A stretch of DNA of 64,000 bases from Vibrio viridaestus (GTDB lineage: Bacteria; Pseudomonadota; Gammaproteobacteria; Enterobacterales; Vibrionaceae): assembly GCF_003856525.1 (NCBI RefSeq), contig NZ_RJVQ01000010.1, forward strand, positions 62,001 through 126,000, read 5' to 3'. Below, one piece after another: positions 38,494 to 48,014 of the stretch (positions are counted from its first letter, which is position 1; each line of letters opens with the position of its first letter). Below the pieces are notes generated by a model. That model had not been told where the DNA came from. It worked only from the letters and a program-made list of their open reading frames with translations, and made no database searches. Both the position numbers and the translations under genes were made by a program.

Positions 38494-40323
38494 ATGTTTC
38501 AATGGTTTGAACGTTTAACAACCCCTTTTCCCCCACAATCTCCGCAAAAACCACCCAAAACACTGTTCGGTTTTTGTCGCTATTACACTCGAGGTTTTGA
38601 AAAACCACTCATTTTGATGTCCATTCTCAGTGCCTGTGTTGCGGTAGCTGAAGTCACACTCGTCAGCTATATGGGGGAGTTAGTTGATATCTTAAGTACG
38701 CAAAGTCGCGATAATTTTTGGTCGATGCAGGGGGGAAAGCTGATATCCATGTCCTTGCTGGTTCTGGTATTTATGCCGATACTCGCGTTCTTTCATTCGA
38801 TGATTCTCCATCAAACCATATTGGGGAATTACCCGATGTCGATTCGTTGGTTAGTTCATCGTTATCTGCTCAAACAAAGTATTGGTTTCTTTCAACGTGA
38901 TTTTGCCGGCCGTGTGGCGACAAAAGTCATGCAAAGCGCGAATGCGGTTAGAGAAACGGTGCTAAAACTGGTCGATCTGGCTGTTTATATTGGGGTCTAT
39001 CTGATCTCGATGCTCGTTATGATTGGTAGTGCAGATGGCGTACTAGTTATCCCTATTCTAGTGTGGCTATGCCTTTACGCTGTTATTCAAATCTACTTTG
39101 TACCCAAGTTAAAACAAATATCGACTGAACAAGCAAACGCTCAATCCAATATGACAGGACGCATTGTCGATACCTACACCAATATCACCACTGTTAAGCT
39201 GTTTTCACACTCAGAAAGAGAAACCGATTACGCAGAAAGCGGCATGAAACAGTTTTTACAAACCGTATATCGGCAAATGCGCACCATTACCTGCCTACTT
39301 TATAGTGTTGATATTATTAATTATCTATTGTTGTTCTCGATTGCGTTTCTCTCTATCTCTCTTTGGCTAACAGAGTCAGTTTCCGTTGGTGTCATTGCAA
39401 TAGTCATCAGTATCTCCCTACGTTTACAAGGTATGTCCAAATGGATCATGTGGGAAATTCGAGCTGTATTCGAAAGTATTGGGACGGTCATCGACAGTAT
39501 GAATACCATCTCCAATGAGATTGAAATCGAAGATAAACCTCAGGCGCCTAAGCTCGATATTACCCATGGTGCTATCGAATTTGATAACGTCAATTTCCAC
39601 TATACGGAACAAAAGCCAGTGTTTGAGCAGCTATCTCTGTCCATTAAAGCGGGAGAGAAAGTGGGGATAGTCGGTCGTTCGGGTGCAGGTAAGTCAAGTC
39701 TGGTAAATCTCCTACTGCGATTTTATGACATTCAAAAGGGAACGATTTCCATCGATCACCAAGATATTGCCAACGTCACGCAGGAATCACTGAGACACTA
39801 TATCGGTATGATTACCCAAGATACTTCCCTACTCCATCGTTCTATCAAAGAGAACATCCTGTATGGCAAACCTCAGGCATCGGATGAAGAGGTAATCGAA
39901 GCGTGTAAACAGGCTCAGGCTCATGAGTTTATTCAAGGCCTAGAAGATGAGCGCGGACGCAAAGGTTACGACGTTCATGTTGGTGAGAGAGGAGTCAAAC
40001 TGTCTGGTGGGCAACGCCAACGTATTGCCATTGCCAGAGTTTTACTCAAAAATGCGCCGATACTCATCATGGATGAAGCTACATCTGCGCTGGACTCTGA
40101 AGTTGAATCGGCCATTCAGGAAAACTTAGAAACACTCATGGAAGGAAAGACCGTTATAGCTATCGCTCACCGTCTATCGACAATCGCGAAGATGGATCGA
40201 CTTATCGTGATGGATGACGGCAACATTATTGAGCAAGGTAGTCATCAGGAATTGCTGGAACAACAGGGTGTGTATGCTCAGTTATGGACTCATCAAACCG
40301 GCGGATTTATCGGCGAACAATAA
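38494..40323 (+). CDS. ABC exporter (fused membrane and ATPase domains), iron locus
   Basis: 609 residues. Six membrane segments in the N-terminal half (about 35-330) followed by an NBD with Walker A GRSGAGKSS near residue 395, signature LSGGQRQRIAIA near 503 and Walker B ILIMDEATSALD near 523. This is a half-size MsbA/MDR-type exporter acting as a homodimer. It is divergent from fhuC and shares its Fur region, so it may export a siderophore or its precursor. No siderophore synthesis genes are present in the window. Substrate is inferred only. Confidence 0.88.
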   Translation: MFQWFERLTTPFPPQSPQKPPKTLFGFCRYYTRGFEKPLILMSILSACVAVAEVTLVSYMGELVDILSTQSRDNFWSMQGGKLISMSLLVLVFMPILAFFHSMILHQTILGNYPMSIRWLVHRYLLKQSIGFFQRDFAGRVATKVMQSANAVRETVLKLVDLAVYIGVYLISMLVMIGSADGVLVIPILVWLCLYAVIQIYFVPKLKQISTEQANAQSNMTGRIVDTYTNITTVKLFSHSERETDYAESGMKQFLQTVYRQMRTITCLLYSVDIINYLLLFSIAFLSISLWLTESVSVGVIAIVISISLRLQGMSKWIMWEIRAVFESIGTVIDSMNTISNEIEIEDKPQAPKLDITHGAIEFDNVNFHYTEQKPVFEQLSLSIKAGEKVGIVGRSGAGKSSLVNLLLRFYDIQKGTISIDHQDIANVTQESLRHYIGMITQDTSLLHRSIKENILYGKPQASDEEVIEACKQAQAHEFIQGLEDERGRKGYDVHVGERGVKLSGGQRQRIAIARVLLKNAPILIMDEATSALDSEVESAIQENLETLMEGKTVIAIAHRLSTIAKMDRLIVMDDGNIIEQGSHQELLEQQGVYAQLWTHQTGGFIGEQ

Positions 40324-40333
40324 TCCGCTGATA

Positions 40334-40633
40334 CTAGTCTCGCTGAATGAGTTGAATCAAAAAGTCCAAGTCCTCTCTCGCCTCGTTTGCAGAGAGGGCT
40401 TCAAGCCATAAAGACTGACTATAATGTTCCGAGCGCAAAATGAGATGATGCCCTTCAAAGCGGATTAACCACGAATGCAAGTCCGCATCACATTGCTTTT
40501 CTATGATCTCAGCGGATATAAAAGTGACGAAGTGGCTGCCAATATCAGTGAATTGCTCAAAATCGTAGTCTGGATAACACAGAACAATAACGCCTTCATC
40601 ACGACGATACTCTGCTACGCTGAATTTATCCAT
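40334..40633 (-). CDS. Small conserved protein, DUF3630-like
   Basis: 99 residues, soluble, acidic, no signal peptide. It looks like the DUF3630 proteins of vibrios and Shewanella that sit after recQ, by recollection of family and context. Its ATG overlaps the last 8 bases of recQ, so it is translationally coupled. Function unknown. Confidence 0.7.
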   Translation of the reverse strand: MDKFSVAEYRRDEGVIVLCYPDYDFEQFTDIGSHFVTFISAEIIEKQCDADLHSWLIRFEGHHLILRSEHYSQSLWLEALSANEAREDLDFLIQLIQRD

Positions 40634-42464
40634 GGTAAGTCAAATGTTCCTGAATCAGATCTAAAAAAGCATCTGCGTACTTATCCAATTTTCTCTGCCC
40701 CACTCCGTTCACCGCTAACATTTCACCATAGGAAGTAGGTAGAATCTCCGCCATATCGATGAGAGTAGCATCATTGAAAACGACGTATGGTGGAATGTCT
40801 TCCTCATCTGCAATGGTTTTACGCAGTTTCCGTAATTTAGCGAAGAGTTTTTTGTCGTAATGCTTATTGGACAGTTTTTCGGACTTCGCCGTGCGTGCGG
40901 CAGTATCTAGACGAGGTACCGCCAGTTCAATCTCCATCTCACCACGCAACAAAGGCCGAGACTCTTCTGTTAGCTGTAAAGTTGAATTACGCGTAATGTT
41001 TTGCTGCAGTAACCCCTTGTGAATGAGCTGACGAAAAATACTCACCCAATAATCATGACTATAGTCCTTACCGATTCCGTAAGTAGACAACTTGTCGTGA
41101 CCATTTTCTCGTACCCGAATATTTTGCATCCCTCGCAACACTTCTACAACGTAGCCAATACCAAAACTCTGATTCACGCGATACACACAAGACAGCGCTT
41201 TTTGTGCCTGCTCTGTCGCATCAAACCGTTTCGGCGGATCAAGACAGATGTCGCAGTTGCCACAAGGCTCTTTTCGGTATTCGCCAAAATAGTTCAGCAA
41301 TACCTGTCGACGACAAGTTTGTGCTTCGGCAAACGCGCTCATGGCATTGAGCTTATGCGTTTCTACCTGCTTTTGCGGCCCATCATTTTTTTCATCAAGG
41401 ATGCGCCTTAACCAGCCAATATCTGCGGGATCGTACAGCATCATGGCTTCTGCTGGGAGACCATCACGACCTGCTCGCCCGGTTTCTTGATAATATGATT
41501 CGATGTTACGCGGAATATCAAAATGCACAACAAAGCGAACATTGGGTTTATTGATGCCCATCCCAAAGGCAACCGTCGCCACCACAATCTGGATATCGTC
41601 TTTCTGGAAAGCTTCCTGAACATAGGCACGCTCATCAGCGTCCAAACCTGCATGGTAACTTGCCGCTCTGACGTGGTTATTGCACAATTTCTCCGTTACC
41701 ATTTCGACTTTCTTGCGACTACCACAATAGATAATGCCGCACTGCCCTCGCTGAGTGGTCACAAACCGAATCACCTGAGAAACAGGCTTATGCTTTTCCA
41801 CCAGCGTATAACGGATATTCGGACGGTCAAAACTGCCCATGTAGACATGCGGGGTATCAAGGTTGAGTCGGTGTTTAATGTCGGCTCGGGTCGCTTCGTC
41901 AGCAGTGGCAGTCAATGCCATAACGGGAACGTGAGGAAATTGTTGCTTAAGTTGTCCTAGGGAAGCGTATTCGGGACGAAAGTCGTGTCCCCACTGAGAA
42001 ATACAATGCGCTTCATCAACGGCAATCATCGACAGATTCATCTCGCCTAGACGGTCTAGGAAGTTATCCATCAACACCCGCTCGGGTGACACATATAATA
42101 GTTTAAGCTGACCAGAATTAATCCTCTGGTAAACGCTCATTAACTCTTCTCGGGTCATCGATGAGTTAATACACTCTGCGGCTACACCATTCGCTTTGAG
42201 CTGGTCAACCTGATCTTTCATCAGAGAAATCAAAGGAGATATCACCAGTGTTAGGCCAGAACGCACCAATGCGGGTATCTGATAACAGAGTGACTTACCA
42301 CCACCTGTTGGCATGATGACAACGCAATCCTCACCGGATAATACCGCGTCAATCACTTCTTCCTGTCCAACACGGAACGTCTGATAGCCAAAAACAGAAC
42401 GCAACACAGTTTGTGCGTCAGAGAGTTCGTCTGAGATTTGTTCGGCAATCGAAGTGCTGGTCAT
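40626..42464 (-). CDS. recQ: ATP-dependent DNA helicase RecQ
   Basis: 3'-5' superfamily 2 helicase for recombination and fork repair. 612 residues: Walker [17 protein letters not shown] near residue 51, DEAH box ([19 protein letters not shown]) near 148, motif [18 protein letters not shown] near 325, zinc-binding cysteines ([12 protein letters not shown]...CGNCDIC) near 380-405, a winged helix, and a C-terminal HRDC domain. Normal family length. Confidence 0.97.
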   Translation of the reverse strand: MTSTSIAEQISDELSDAQTVLRSVFGYQTFRVGQEEVIDAVLSGEDCVVIMPTGGGKSLCYQIPALVRSGLTLVISPLISLMKDQVDQLKANGVAAECINSSMTREELMSVYQRINSGQLKLLYVSPERVLMDNFLDRLGEMNLSMIAVDEAHCISQWGHDFRPEYASLGQLKQQFPHVPVMALTATADEATRADIKHRLNLDTPHVYMGSFDRPNIRYTLVEKHKPVSQVIRFVTTQRGQCGIIYCGSRKKVEMVTEKLCNNHVRAASYHAGLDADERAYVQEAFQKDDIQIVVATVAFGMGINKPNVRFVVHFDIPRNIESYYQETGRAGRDGLPAEAMMLYDPADIGWLRRILDEKNDGPQKQVETHKLNAMSAFAEAQTCRRQVLLNYFGEYRKEPCGNCDICLDPPKRFDATEQAQKALSCVYRVNQSFGIGYVVEVLRGMQNIRVRENGHDKLSTYGIGKDYSHDYWVSIFRQLIHKGLLQQNITRNSTLQLTEESRPLLRGEMEIELAVPRLDTAARTAKSEKLSNKHYDKKLFAKLRKLRKTIADEEDIPPYVVFNDATLIDMAEILPTSYGEMLAVNGVGQRKLDKYADAFLDLIQEHLTYHG

Positions 42465-42646
42465 AAATTCTTATCGTTTCAGGCAGTGGCTGAGCATTAT
42501 ATCTTAGGCTTGGTATTGTAGACGCTCGATCTGTGGATTGAAACCGAAAATCAATCTCATCACACAAAGATTAATGCGAGCTTTATGTACTGTACTCACG
42601 ATATACTGCTAAACCGATCGCATAGTTAACCAACAGACTCATTTCC

Positions 42647-43564
42647 ATGAACCAAGATGAACAACTCGAAGCCCGTAAAGGCGTCATTTATGCCTTCTCG
42701 GCTTATATTATGTGGGGAATTGCCCCAATATATTTTAAACAGCTGACCTCGGTCAGTCCGTTTGAAATTCTGGCAAATCGGGTTGTTTGGTCATTTTTAC
42801 TGCTGGCGTTGCTACTGCACTTTGGTCATCACTGGGGGGCGGTACGGCAAATGTTACGCAATAAAAAAACGGCTACCATGTTATTGGCTACCTCATTACT
42901 GGTCGGCTCTAACTGGCTAATTTTTATTTGGGCAGTCAATGAAAACCATATGCTAGACGCTAGCCTCGGTTACTTTATCAACCCAATAATTAACGTGATG
43001 CTGGGGTTGGTCTTTTTACAGGAACGTTTACGCAAAATGCAGTGGGTCGCCGTCGTTCTCGCTCTTATTGGCGTCGCGGTTCAGTTAGTCGCATTCGGCT
43101 CTATCCCATTAGTGGCCATCGCGCTGGCTTCGACATTTGGCTTCTATGGGCTATTGCGCAAAAAGATTGCCGTCGATGCACTCACCGGGCTGTTTATCGA
43201 AACGTTAGTCTTATTCCCGCTGGCGTCTATCTATCTACTTGGATTTGCAGACTCATCAACTAGCCATTGGCTCGCTAATACAGTGTGGCTGGATATTTTA
43301 CTTTTTTCTGCCGGAATTATTACCACGGTACCACTGCTCTGTTTTGCCGGCGCGGCGAAGCGATTACGTCTGTCGACATTGGGCTTTTTCCAGTATATCG
43401 GTCCGAGTATTATGTTTATTCTTGCGGTCGTTGTTTACGGCGAATCCTTTGCGATGGATAAGGCCGTTACTTTTACTTTTATCTGGGGCGCACTAATCGT
43501 CTTTAGTCTGGACGGCCTCAAACATCGCCGACGCAAACCCACTATCCATATCGAAAAAGAGTGA
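42647..43564 (+). CDS. rarD: EamA/RarD-family transporter
   Basis: 305 residues with ten membrane segments in two EamA-like halves. KGVIYAFSAYIMWGIAPIYFK at the N-terminus (shown in part as YAFSAYIMWGIAPIYF) and MLDASLGYFINPIINVMLG near residue 105 are RarD hallmarks. It is an inner-membrane permease of unknown substrate (linked to chloramphenicol resistance in some species). Divergent from recQ. Confidence 0.93.
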   Translation: MNQDEQLEARKGVIYAFSAYIMWGIAPIYFKQLTSVSPFEILANRVVWSFLLLALLLHFGHHWGAVRQMLRNKKTATMLLATSLLVGSNWLIFIWAVNENHMLDASLGYFINPIINVMLGLVFLQERLRKMQWVAVVLALIGVAVQLVAFGSIPLVAIALASTFGFYGLLRKKIAVDALTGLFIETLVLFPLASIYLLGFADSSTSHWLANTVWLDILLFSAGIITTVPLLCFAGAAKRLRLSTLGFFQYIGPSIMFILAVVVYGESFAMDKAVTFTFIWGALIVFSLDGLKHRRRKPTIHIEKE

Positions 43565-43639
43565 TCATTTTTTACAAGACTTTTGGAGACGGGCTGATTA
43601 ACCTAACCGTATCAGCCCACGCACTTTTGGTCACTCGCT

Positions 43640-44437
43640 ATGGACAATGTTCAGTACATCACAACTCAGGATGCCTCACTCAACCTGATTCAGGGTGACT
43701 ACGCTCAATTTGCATTTCAGCGTCACTATCATCTTGATTACCATATCGGTCTCATTACAGACGGCGGCCAGAAGTTTGTATATAAAGGTGCTCAGCATCG
43801 TGTGGGCAAAAATGAACTGGTTATCATCCCACCAGACGAAATGCACGATGGACAATCGTTAAGAGAAGGGGGATACAAGGTTAATGTCTTCTGTATCGCT
43901 CCGGACTGGTTTACCAATACATTTGAGTTATCAGGTGTTAACAGTGAATCTCTGTCCTTCAATAATCTGGTTATTCAAGACACGGATATTTTTGCTCCAT
44001 TGCAGCAGTTACATCACCATCTGAAAAACCCCTCGATATCCAGCCTGGCCAAAGATTGTTTGCCTTTCGAGGGATTCGAGCCATTAGTCACTCGGTATAC
44101 AAAAGCCCGGTTATCACCAATAAACCGTATTGGGAATCAACCGTTTAAAACGCTCAAAGACTACATGATGGAGAACTTAGATCAACCGATTCGCTTGAGT
44201 ACATTGGCAGAACTCTGTCAGTTGAGCACCATCCAATTGCAACGACACTTTAAAGCACAGATCGGAATGACACCTTACGCCTGGCTGGCTAGGCTGCGTC
44301 TGGAACAAAGTATGAAGCTCCTGCAGGGAGGCGAAGCTCCATTGTCAGTAGCAATGAAAGTTGGCTTTTATGATCAAGCCCATTTTTCAAAAGCATTTAA
44401 AAAAGCCTATCGGGTTTCCCCTTCTTTTTTTATGTAA
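43640..44437 (+). CDS. AraC-family transcriptional regulator
   Basis: 265 residues. An N-terminal cupin-like effector domain (HYHLDYHIGLITDG, PPDEMHDG) and a C-terminal double helix-turn-helix (LSTLAELCQLSTIQLQRHFK; VGFYDQAHFSKAFKKAY, about 195-260). It is 42 bases upstream of a LysE-type exporter on the same strand, a common regulator-exporter pairing, so it likely controls that gene in response to an amino acid. Confidence 0.9.
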   Translation: MDNVQYITTQDASLNLIQGDYAQFAFQRHYHLDYHIGLITDGGQKFVYKGAQHRVGKNELVIIPPDEMHDGQSLREGGYKVNVFCIAPDWFTNTFELSGVNSESLSFNNLVIQDTDIFAPLQQLHHHLKNPSISSLAKDCLPFEGFEPLVTRYTKARLSPINRIGNQPFKTLKDYMMENLDQPIRLSTLAELCQLSTIQLQRHFKAQIGMTPYAWLARLRLEQSMKLLQGGEAPLSVAMKVGFYDQAHFSKAFKKAYRVSPSFFM

Positions 44438-44479
44438 TTCTTCCATTCATTATTATTTTTCTTTAGGAGACTTTGCTCA

Positions 44480-45139
44480 GTGAACGAAGTTAGCATTCTT
44501 GCGACCCTGGCAACGATACATTTTATTGCTCTTATGAGCCCCGGCCCTGATTTTGCCTTGGTGGTGTATAACTCCACCCGTCAGGGTAAAAGTACGGGTA
44601 TCGCCATCGCATTTGGTTTATCTCTTGGCATTCTGACTCACTCGATTCTCAGTATTGCCGGGATCAGCCTTTTAGTTCATCAACATCCGCTGTGGTTTGC
44701 TGTTATTCAGATTTTAGGTGGTAGCTATCTTCTTTCTCTCGGGTATGGCGCATTAGCCAGTGTCTACTCACGGCAAAAGCAGCAAAATGAGTCGTCCGCT
44801 TCACATGAGCAGAAAACGATACGTTTGAATAGTCATTCGGAAGCCATCTCCAAAGGCTTCCTGACCAATATCCTCAACCCTAAAGCTTTGGTTTTTTTTA
44901 TCAGTCTGATGTCGACTCTGGTCCCCGTCGGGATGTCATTAGAAGGTAAACTGATGGCTCTGTTCATTTTATGGAGCCTAGCGTTTATCTGGTTTGCGCT
45001 TTTAGCTTGGCTCCTATCCACCAGAAAAATGCAGAATCTGATTCAGTCTGCGGCCAAATACATCGACGGCATATGTGGGTTAATATTCAGTTTAATCGGT
45101 ATAACTATTCTGTTCACCAGCATCACAAAACTGATTTAA
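44480..45139 (+). CDS. LysE/RhtB-family amino acid exporter
   Basis: 219 residues with about six membrane segments. MSPGPDFALVVYNSTRQGKS near the N-terminus is the family signature; GFLTNILNPKALVFFISLMS lies near residue 128. GTG start preceded by TAGGAGA. Likely exports a small amino acid or homoserine lactone-like compound; substrate unknown. Confidence 0.9.
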   Translation: MNEVSILATLATIHFIALMSPGPDFALVVYNSTRQGKSTGIAIAFGLSLGILTHSILSIAGISLLVHQHPLWFAVIQILGGSYLLSLGYGALASVYSRQKQQNESSASHEQKTIRLNSHSEAISKGFLTNILNPKALVFFISLMSTLVPVGMSLEGKLMALFILWSLAFIWFALLAWLLSTRKMQNLIQSAAKYIDGICGLIFSLIGITILFTSITKLI

Positions 45140-45175
45140 GTGAGTAGGATAAAGCTTCTCTTTGTCTGATCAATT

Positions 45176-45193
45176 TGTAAGAGATCTCTCACA
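45176..45193. promoter_or_regulatory. VarA/UvrY/GacA box upstream of csrB
   Basis: TGTAAGAGATCTCTCACA is a near-perfect 18-base inverted repeat (one mismatch) and matches the GacA-family upstream activating sequence. It lies about 160 bases before the csrB transcription start, the expected distance. Confidence 0.85.
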
Positions 45194-45317
45194 ACGAAGT
45201 AGGGAAATTACTATATATTACTCAGATAAAAAGAAAGATATTTTTATAAGTAACTGAAATAAAACAAATAACACCTAATGTTAAATAAATGATCTTTCTG
45301 TAATCGTTTTCTTTTCA

Positions 45318-45345
45318 TTGCACGAACAGACATTTTCGATAATAT
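45318..45345 (+). promoter_or_regulatory. Promoter of csrB
   Basis: TTGCAC (45318-45323), 16-base spacer, TATAAT-like TAATAT (45340-45345); transcription would start near 45351, directly before the first CAGGA motif. Confidence 0.65.
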
Positions 45346-45350
45346 GTACT

Positions 45351-45684
45351 CATCGGCAGGACGCTGAAATGGACATTGAAGGGAAGCTAATCATAATCAG
45401 GATGATTGTGACTAGGGACGGAAATGGACAACCCTCTGGACAAGGGCAGGAACTTACATCAGGATGATGTCAGGGACACCACTAAGGATTAGTGAAGATA
45501 GAGTTAACTAGGACAAGTTAACTGACCAGGATAAGGTCAAGGACACCGCTAGGACGGCGAAGTATGGATAAGCTGACGGACAACAGCTAACTATCATGGA
45601 GTAGATGCAGGGAGCACCTCTTAGTAGCCGGATTGCTGCGAGTAAGAATATAACCCCGATGGGCTCAGCCCTCGGGGTTTTTCT
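45351..45684 (+). ncRNA. csrB: CsrB-family regulatory RNA
   Basis: About 334 bases with some 21 GGA triplets, many as CAGGA, AGGA or GGGA, several placed in hairpin loops (for example CATC-AGGA-TGATG and TGACC-AGGATAA-GGTCA). The 3' region with CAGGGAGCA, AGTAGCCGGATTGCTGCGA and the ending hairpin resembles E. coli CsrB. It sequesters CsrA dimers and so relieves CsrA repression of translation. Location next to uvrD agrees with vibrio csrB loci from memory. Activation by VarS/VarA is inferred from the upstream box. Confidence 0.92.
45652..45684 (+). terminator. csrB terminator
   Basis: AACCCCGA-GGGC / GCCC-TCGGGGTT hairpin followed by a T-run. It lies just past the convergent uvrD stop (45688) and may also affect it. 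Confidence 0.88.
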
Positions 45685-45687
45685 TTT

Positions 45688-47862
45688 TTACATCTTTTCC
45701 AGTTTAGCGTATGCGGTAACTAACCACTTGATACCTTCACCGTTAAACGCAACCTGCACGCGACTTTGTGGACCGGTCCCTTCAAAGTTAATGATCGTAC
45801 CTTCGCCAAACTTAGGATGCTTAACCCGGGCTCCCAAGCTAAAACCTGTTTCATTAAAGCTTTCTTTAACCACAGTCTGACTAAAACGTCCGGAACTGGA
45901 TGGTCGGCTCACTTTCGCTTTCATCCTTACTTCGTCCAGACACGCTTCAGGTAATTCTTTAATAAAGCGAGATGGTTTATGGTACTTATCCTGACCATAC
46001 AAGCGGCGCATTTCGGCATAGGTCATGTACAGCTTTTGCATTGCACGAGTCATACCCACATAACATAGACGGCGTTCTTCTTCTAGGCGCCCCGCTTCTT
46101 CGACTGACATCTGACTTGGGAACATGCCTTCCTCAACCCCAACCATAAATACCATTGGAAATTCGAGGCCCTTAGCACTATGAAGTGTCATAAGTTGTAC
46201 GGCATCTTCAAACTCGTCGGCTTGCCCTTCACCAGATTCAAGCGCAGCATGGGTTAAAAAGGCGGTCAACATCGGCATATCTTCAGCCTCTTCCGGCTTT
46301 TCAAACTGACGAGTCGCGGTGACCAGCTCTTCTAAGTTTTCTATTCGGGCTTTAGACTTCTCACCCTTTTCCTGTTCATACATAGAGTAGATGCCAGAAG
46401 CTTTAATCACATGATCGGTCTGGCCATTTAGAACCATGTCACGGGTATCGTCTTCCAATGCGTCAATCAACTCGATAAAGCGACTCAGTGCGCCTCTGGC
46501 ACGACCAACCAGTACTTTTTCATCAAGCAACGCTACGCTGGCCTGCCACAACGTACAGCCACGATCTCTGGCAGCAAAACGTACTGTCTCTAACGTTTTG
46601 TCACCCAGACCACGAGTCGGTGTATTTACCACCCGTTCAAAGGCCGCATCATCATTGCGATTCGCGATTAACCGCAAATATCCCAATGCGTCTTTGATTT
46701 CCTGACGTTCGAAGAAGCGCATACCGCCATAAATACGGTAAGGTAATGACGACTGTAATAGCGCCTCCTCAAGCACACGAGATTGAGCGTTATTCCGATA
46801 AAGTAATGCGGTATCGGTAAGTGCCCCGCCTTTTTCCTGCCACTCTTTGATTTTGTTTACGACAAAACGCGCTTCATCTAATTCGTTATAAGCAGAGTAA
46901 ACGGAAATAGGCTCTCCCTCTTTTCCCTCTGTCCATAAACTTTTCCCCATTCGCTCAGTGTTATTCGCAATAAGGGTGTTTGACGCTTCGAGGATAGTTT
47001 TTGTTGAGCGATAGTTCTGCTCTAGGCGTATGGTTTTTACTTCTGGGAACTCGACGGTAAATTTTTCGATATTCTCTACTTTTGCGCCGCGCCAACCATA
47101 AATAGACTGGTCGTCATCACCTACGATCATGACTCGGGTCTCCGGACCACACATTAACCTCAACCACGCGTACTGAATGTTATTGGTATCCTGAAACTCA
47201 TCAACAAGAATATGCTTAAAGCGTGACTGGTAATGCTCACGAATAAACTTATTTTCTCGTAAAAGCTCTTGAGTTCTTAGAAGAATTTCAGCGAAATCGA
47301 CCAGACCTGCGCGATCACAGGCTTCCTGATAAACCTTATACAACTGGATATAGGTGGTTGTAATCGGATCATGGTAGCTATCGATATGCTGTGGCCGTAG
47401 CCCCTCATCTTTTTTCCCATTGATCCACCAGGAAACTTGTCTTGCCGGCCACTGTTTTTCATCCAGATTCTGGGCTTTTATCAGTCGCTTAAGTAAGCGC
47501 TGTTGGTCATCAGAATCGAGAATCTGAAAGTCTTCCGGCAGCTTAGCATCAAGATAATGCGCGCGCAGTATACGGTGACAGATACCGTGGAACGTACCAT
47601 TCCACATTCCAGATGCGCTCCCCATCATCAGCTCTTCAATTCGACCACGCATTTCCGCTGCGGCCTTATTGGTGAAAGTCACCGACATGATGGAAAAAGG
47701 CGATGCTTCTTCGACTGACATTAGCCAGGCAATACGGTGCACCAGAACCCGCGTCTTACCACTCCCCGCCCCAGCAAGCACAAGTAAGTTTTGTAGCGGA
47801 GCGGCCACAGCTTCGCGTTGTTTTTCATTCAGGCCATCGAGAAGTAAGGAAGGATCCATCAT
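45688..47862 (-). CDS. uvrD: DNA helicase II
   Basis: 3'-5' superfamily 1 helicase for nucleotide excision and mismatch repair. 724 residues, colinear with E. coli UvrD from DPSLLLDGLNEKQREAVAAP to the C-terminal KFGEGTIINFEG Tudor-like region. Walker A LAGAGSGKTRVL near residue 31, motif II LVDEFQDTN near 221, DDDQSIYGWRGA near 249, QLMTLHSAKGLEFP near 561. Two ATGs are adjacent at the start. Convergent with csrB. Confidence 0.98.
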   Translation of the reverse strand: MMDPSLLLDGLNEKQREAVAAPLQNLLVLAGAGSGKTRVLVHRIAWLMSVEEASPFSIMSVTFTNKAAAEMRGRIEELMMGSASGMWNGTFHGICHRILRAHYLDAKLPEDFQILDSDDQQRLLKRLIKAQNLDEKQWPARQVSWWINGKKDEGLRPQHIDSYHDPITTTYIQLYKVYQEACDRAGLVDFAEILLRTQELLRENKFIREHYQSRFKHILVDEFQDTNNIQYAWLRLMCGPETRVMIVGDDDQSIYGWRGAKVENIEKFTVEFPEVKTIRLEQNYRSTKTILEASNTLIANNTERMGKSLWTEGKEGEPISVYSAYNELDEARFVVNKIKEWQEKGGALTDTALLYRNNAQSRVLEEALLQSSLPYRIYGGMRFFERQEIKDALGYLRLIANRNDDAAFERVVNTPTRGLGDKTLETVRFAARDRGCTLWQASVALLDEKVLVGRARGALSRFIELIDALEDDTRDMVLNGQTDHVIKASGIYSMYEQEKGEKSKARIENLEELVTATRQFEKPEEAEDMPMLTAFLTHAALESGEGQADEFEDAVQLMTLHSAKGLEFPMVFMVGVEEGMFPSQMSVEEAGRLEEERRLCYVGMTRAMQKLYMTYAEMRRLYGQDKYHKPSRFIKELPEACLDEVRMKAKVSRPSSSGRFSQTVVKESFNETGFSLGARVKHPKFGEGTIINFEGTGPQSRVQVAFNGEGIKWLVTAYAKLEKM

Positions 47863-47961
47863 AGCGCATCTTTTACTGGTTATTTATACATATTAGAGGG
47901 AATTATAACCATAAATGAGGGTAAGATGCTCGCGTACTGGTGAAAATATTTTCCAGCCAAT

Positions 47962-47987
47962 AAAAAAGCCTGGCATTTTGCCAGGCT
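47962..47987 (-). terminator. prlC terminator
   Basis: AGCCTGGCA / TGCCAGGCT with a three-base T loop; on the minus strand a T-run follows, 28 bases after prlC. Confidence 0.9.
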
Positions 47988-48014
47988 ATCAAAAACTCAA
48001 TTAATTTTTATCCT

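Noticed and set aside
44765-44779. SlmA-like site GTGTCTACTCAC
   Set aside because: 10 of 12 match but inside a transporter coding region with no supporting context; matches of this quality arise by chance.
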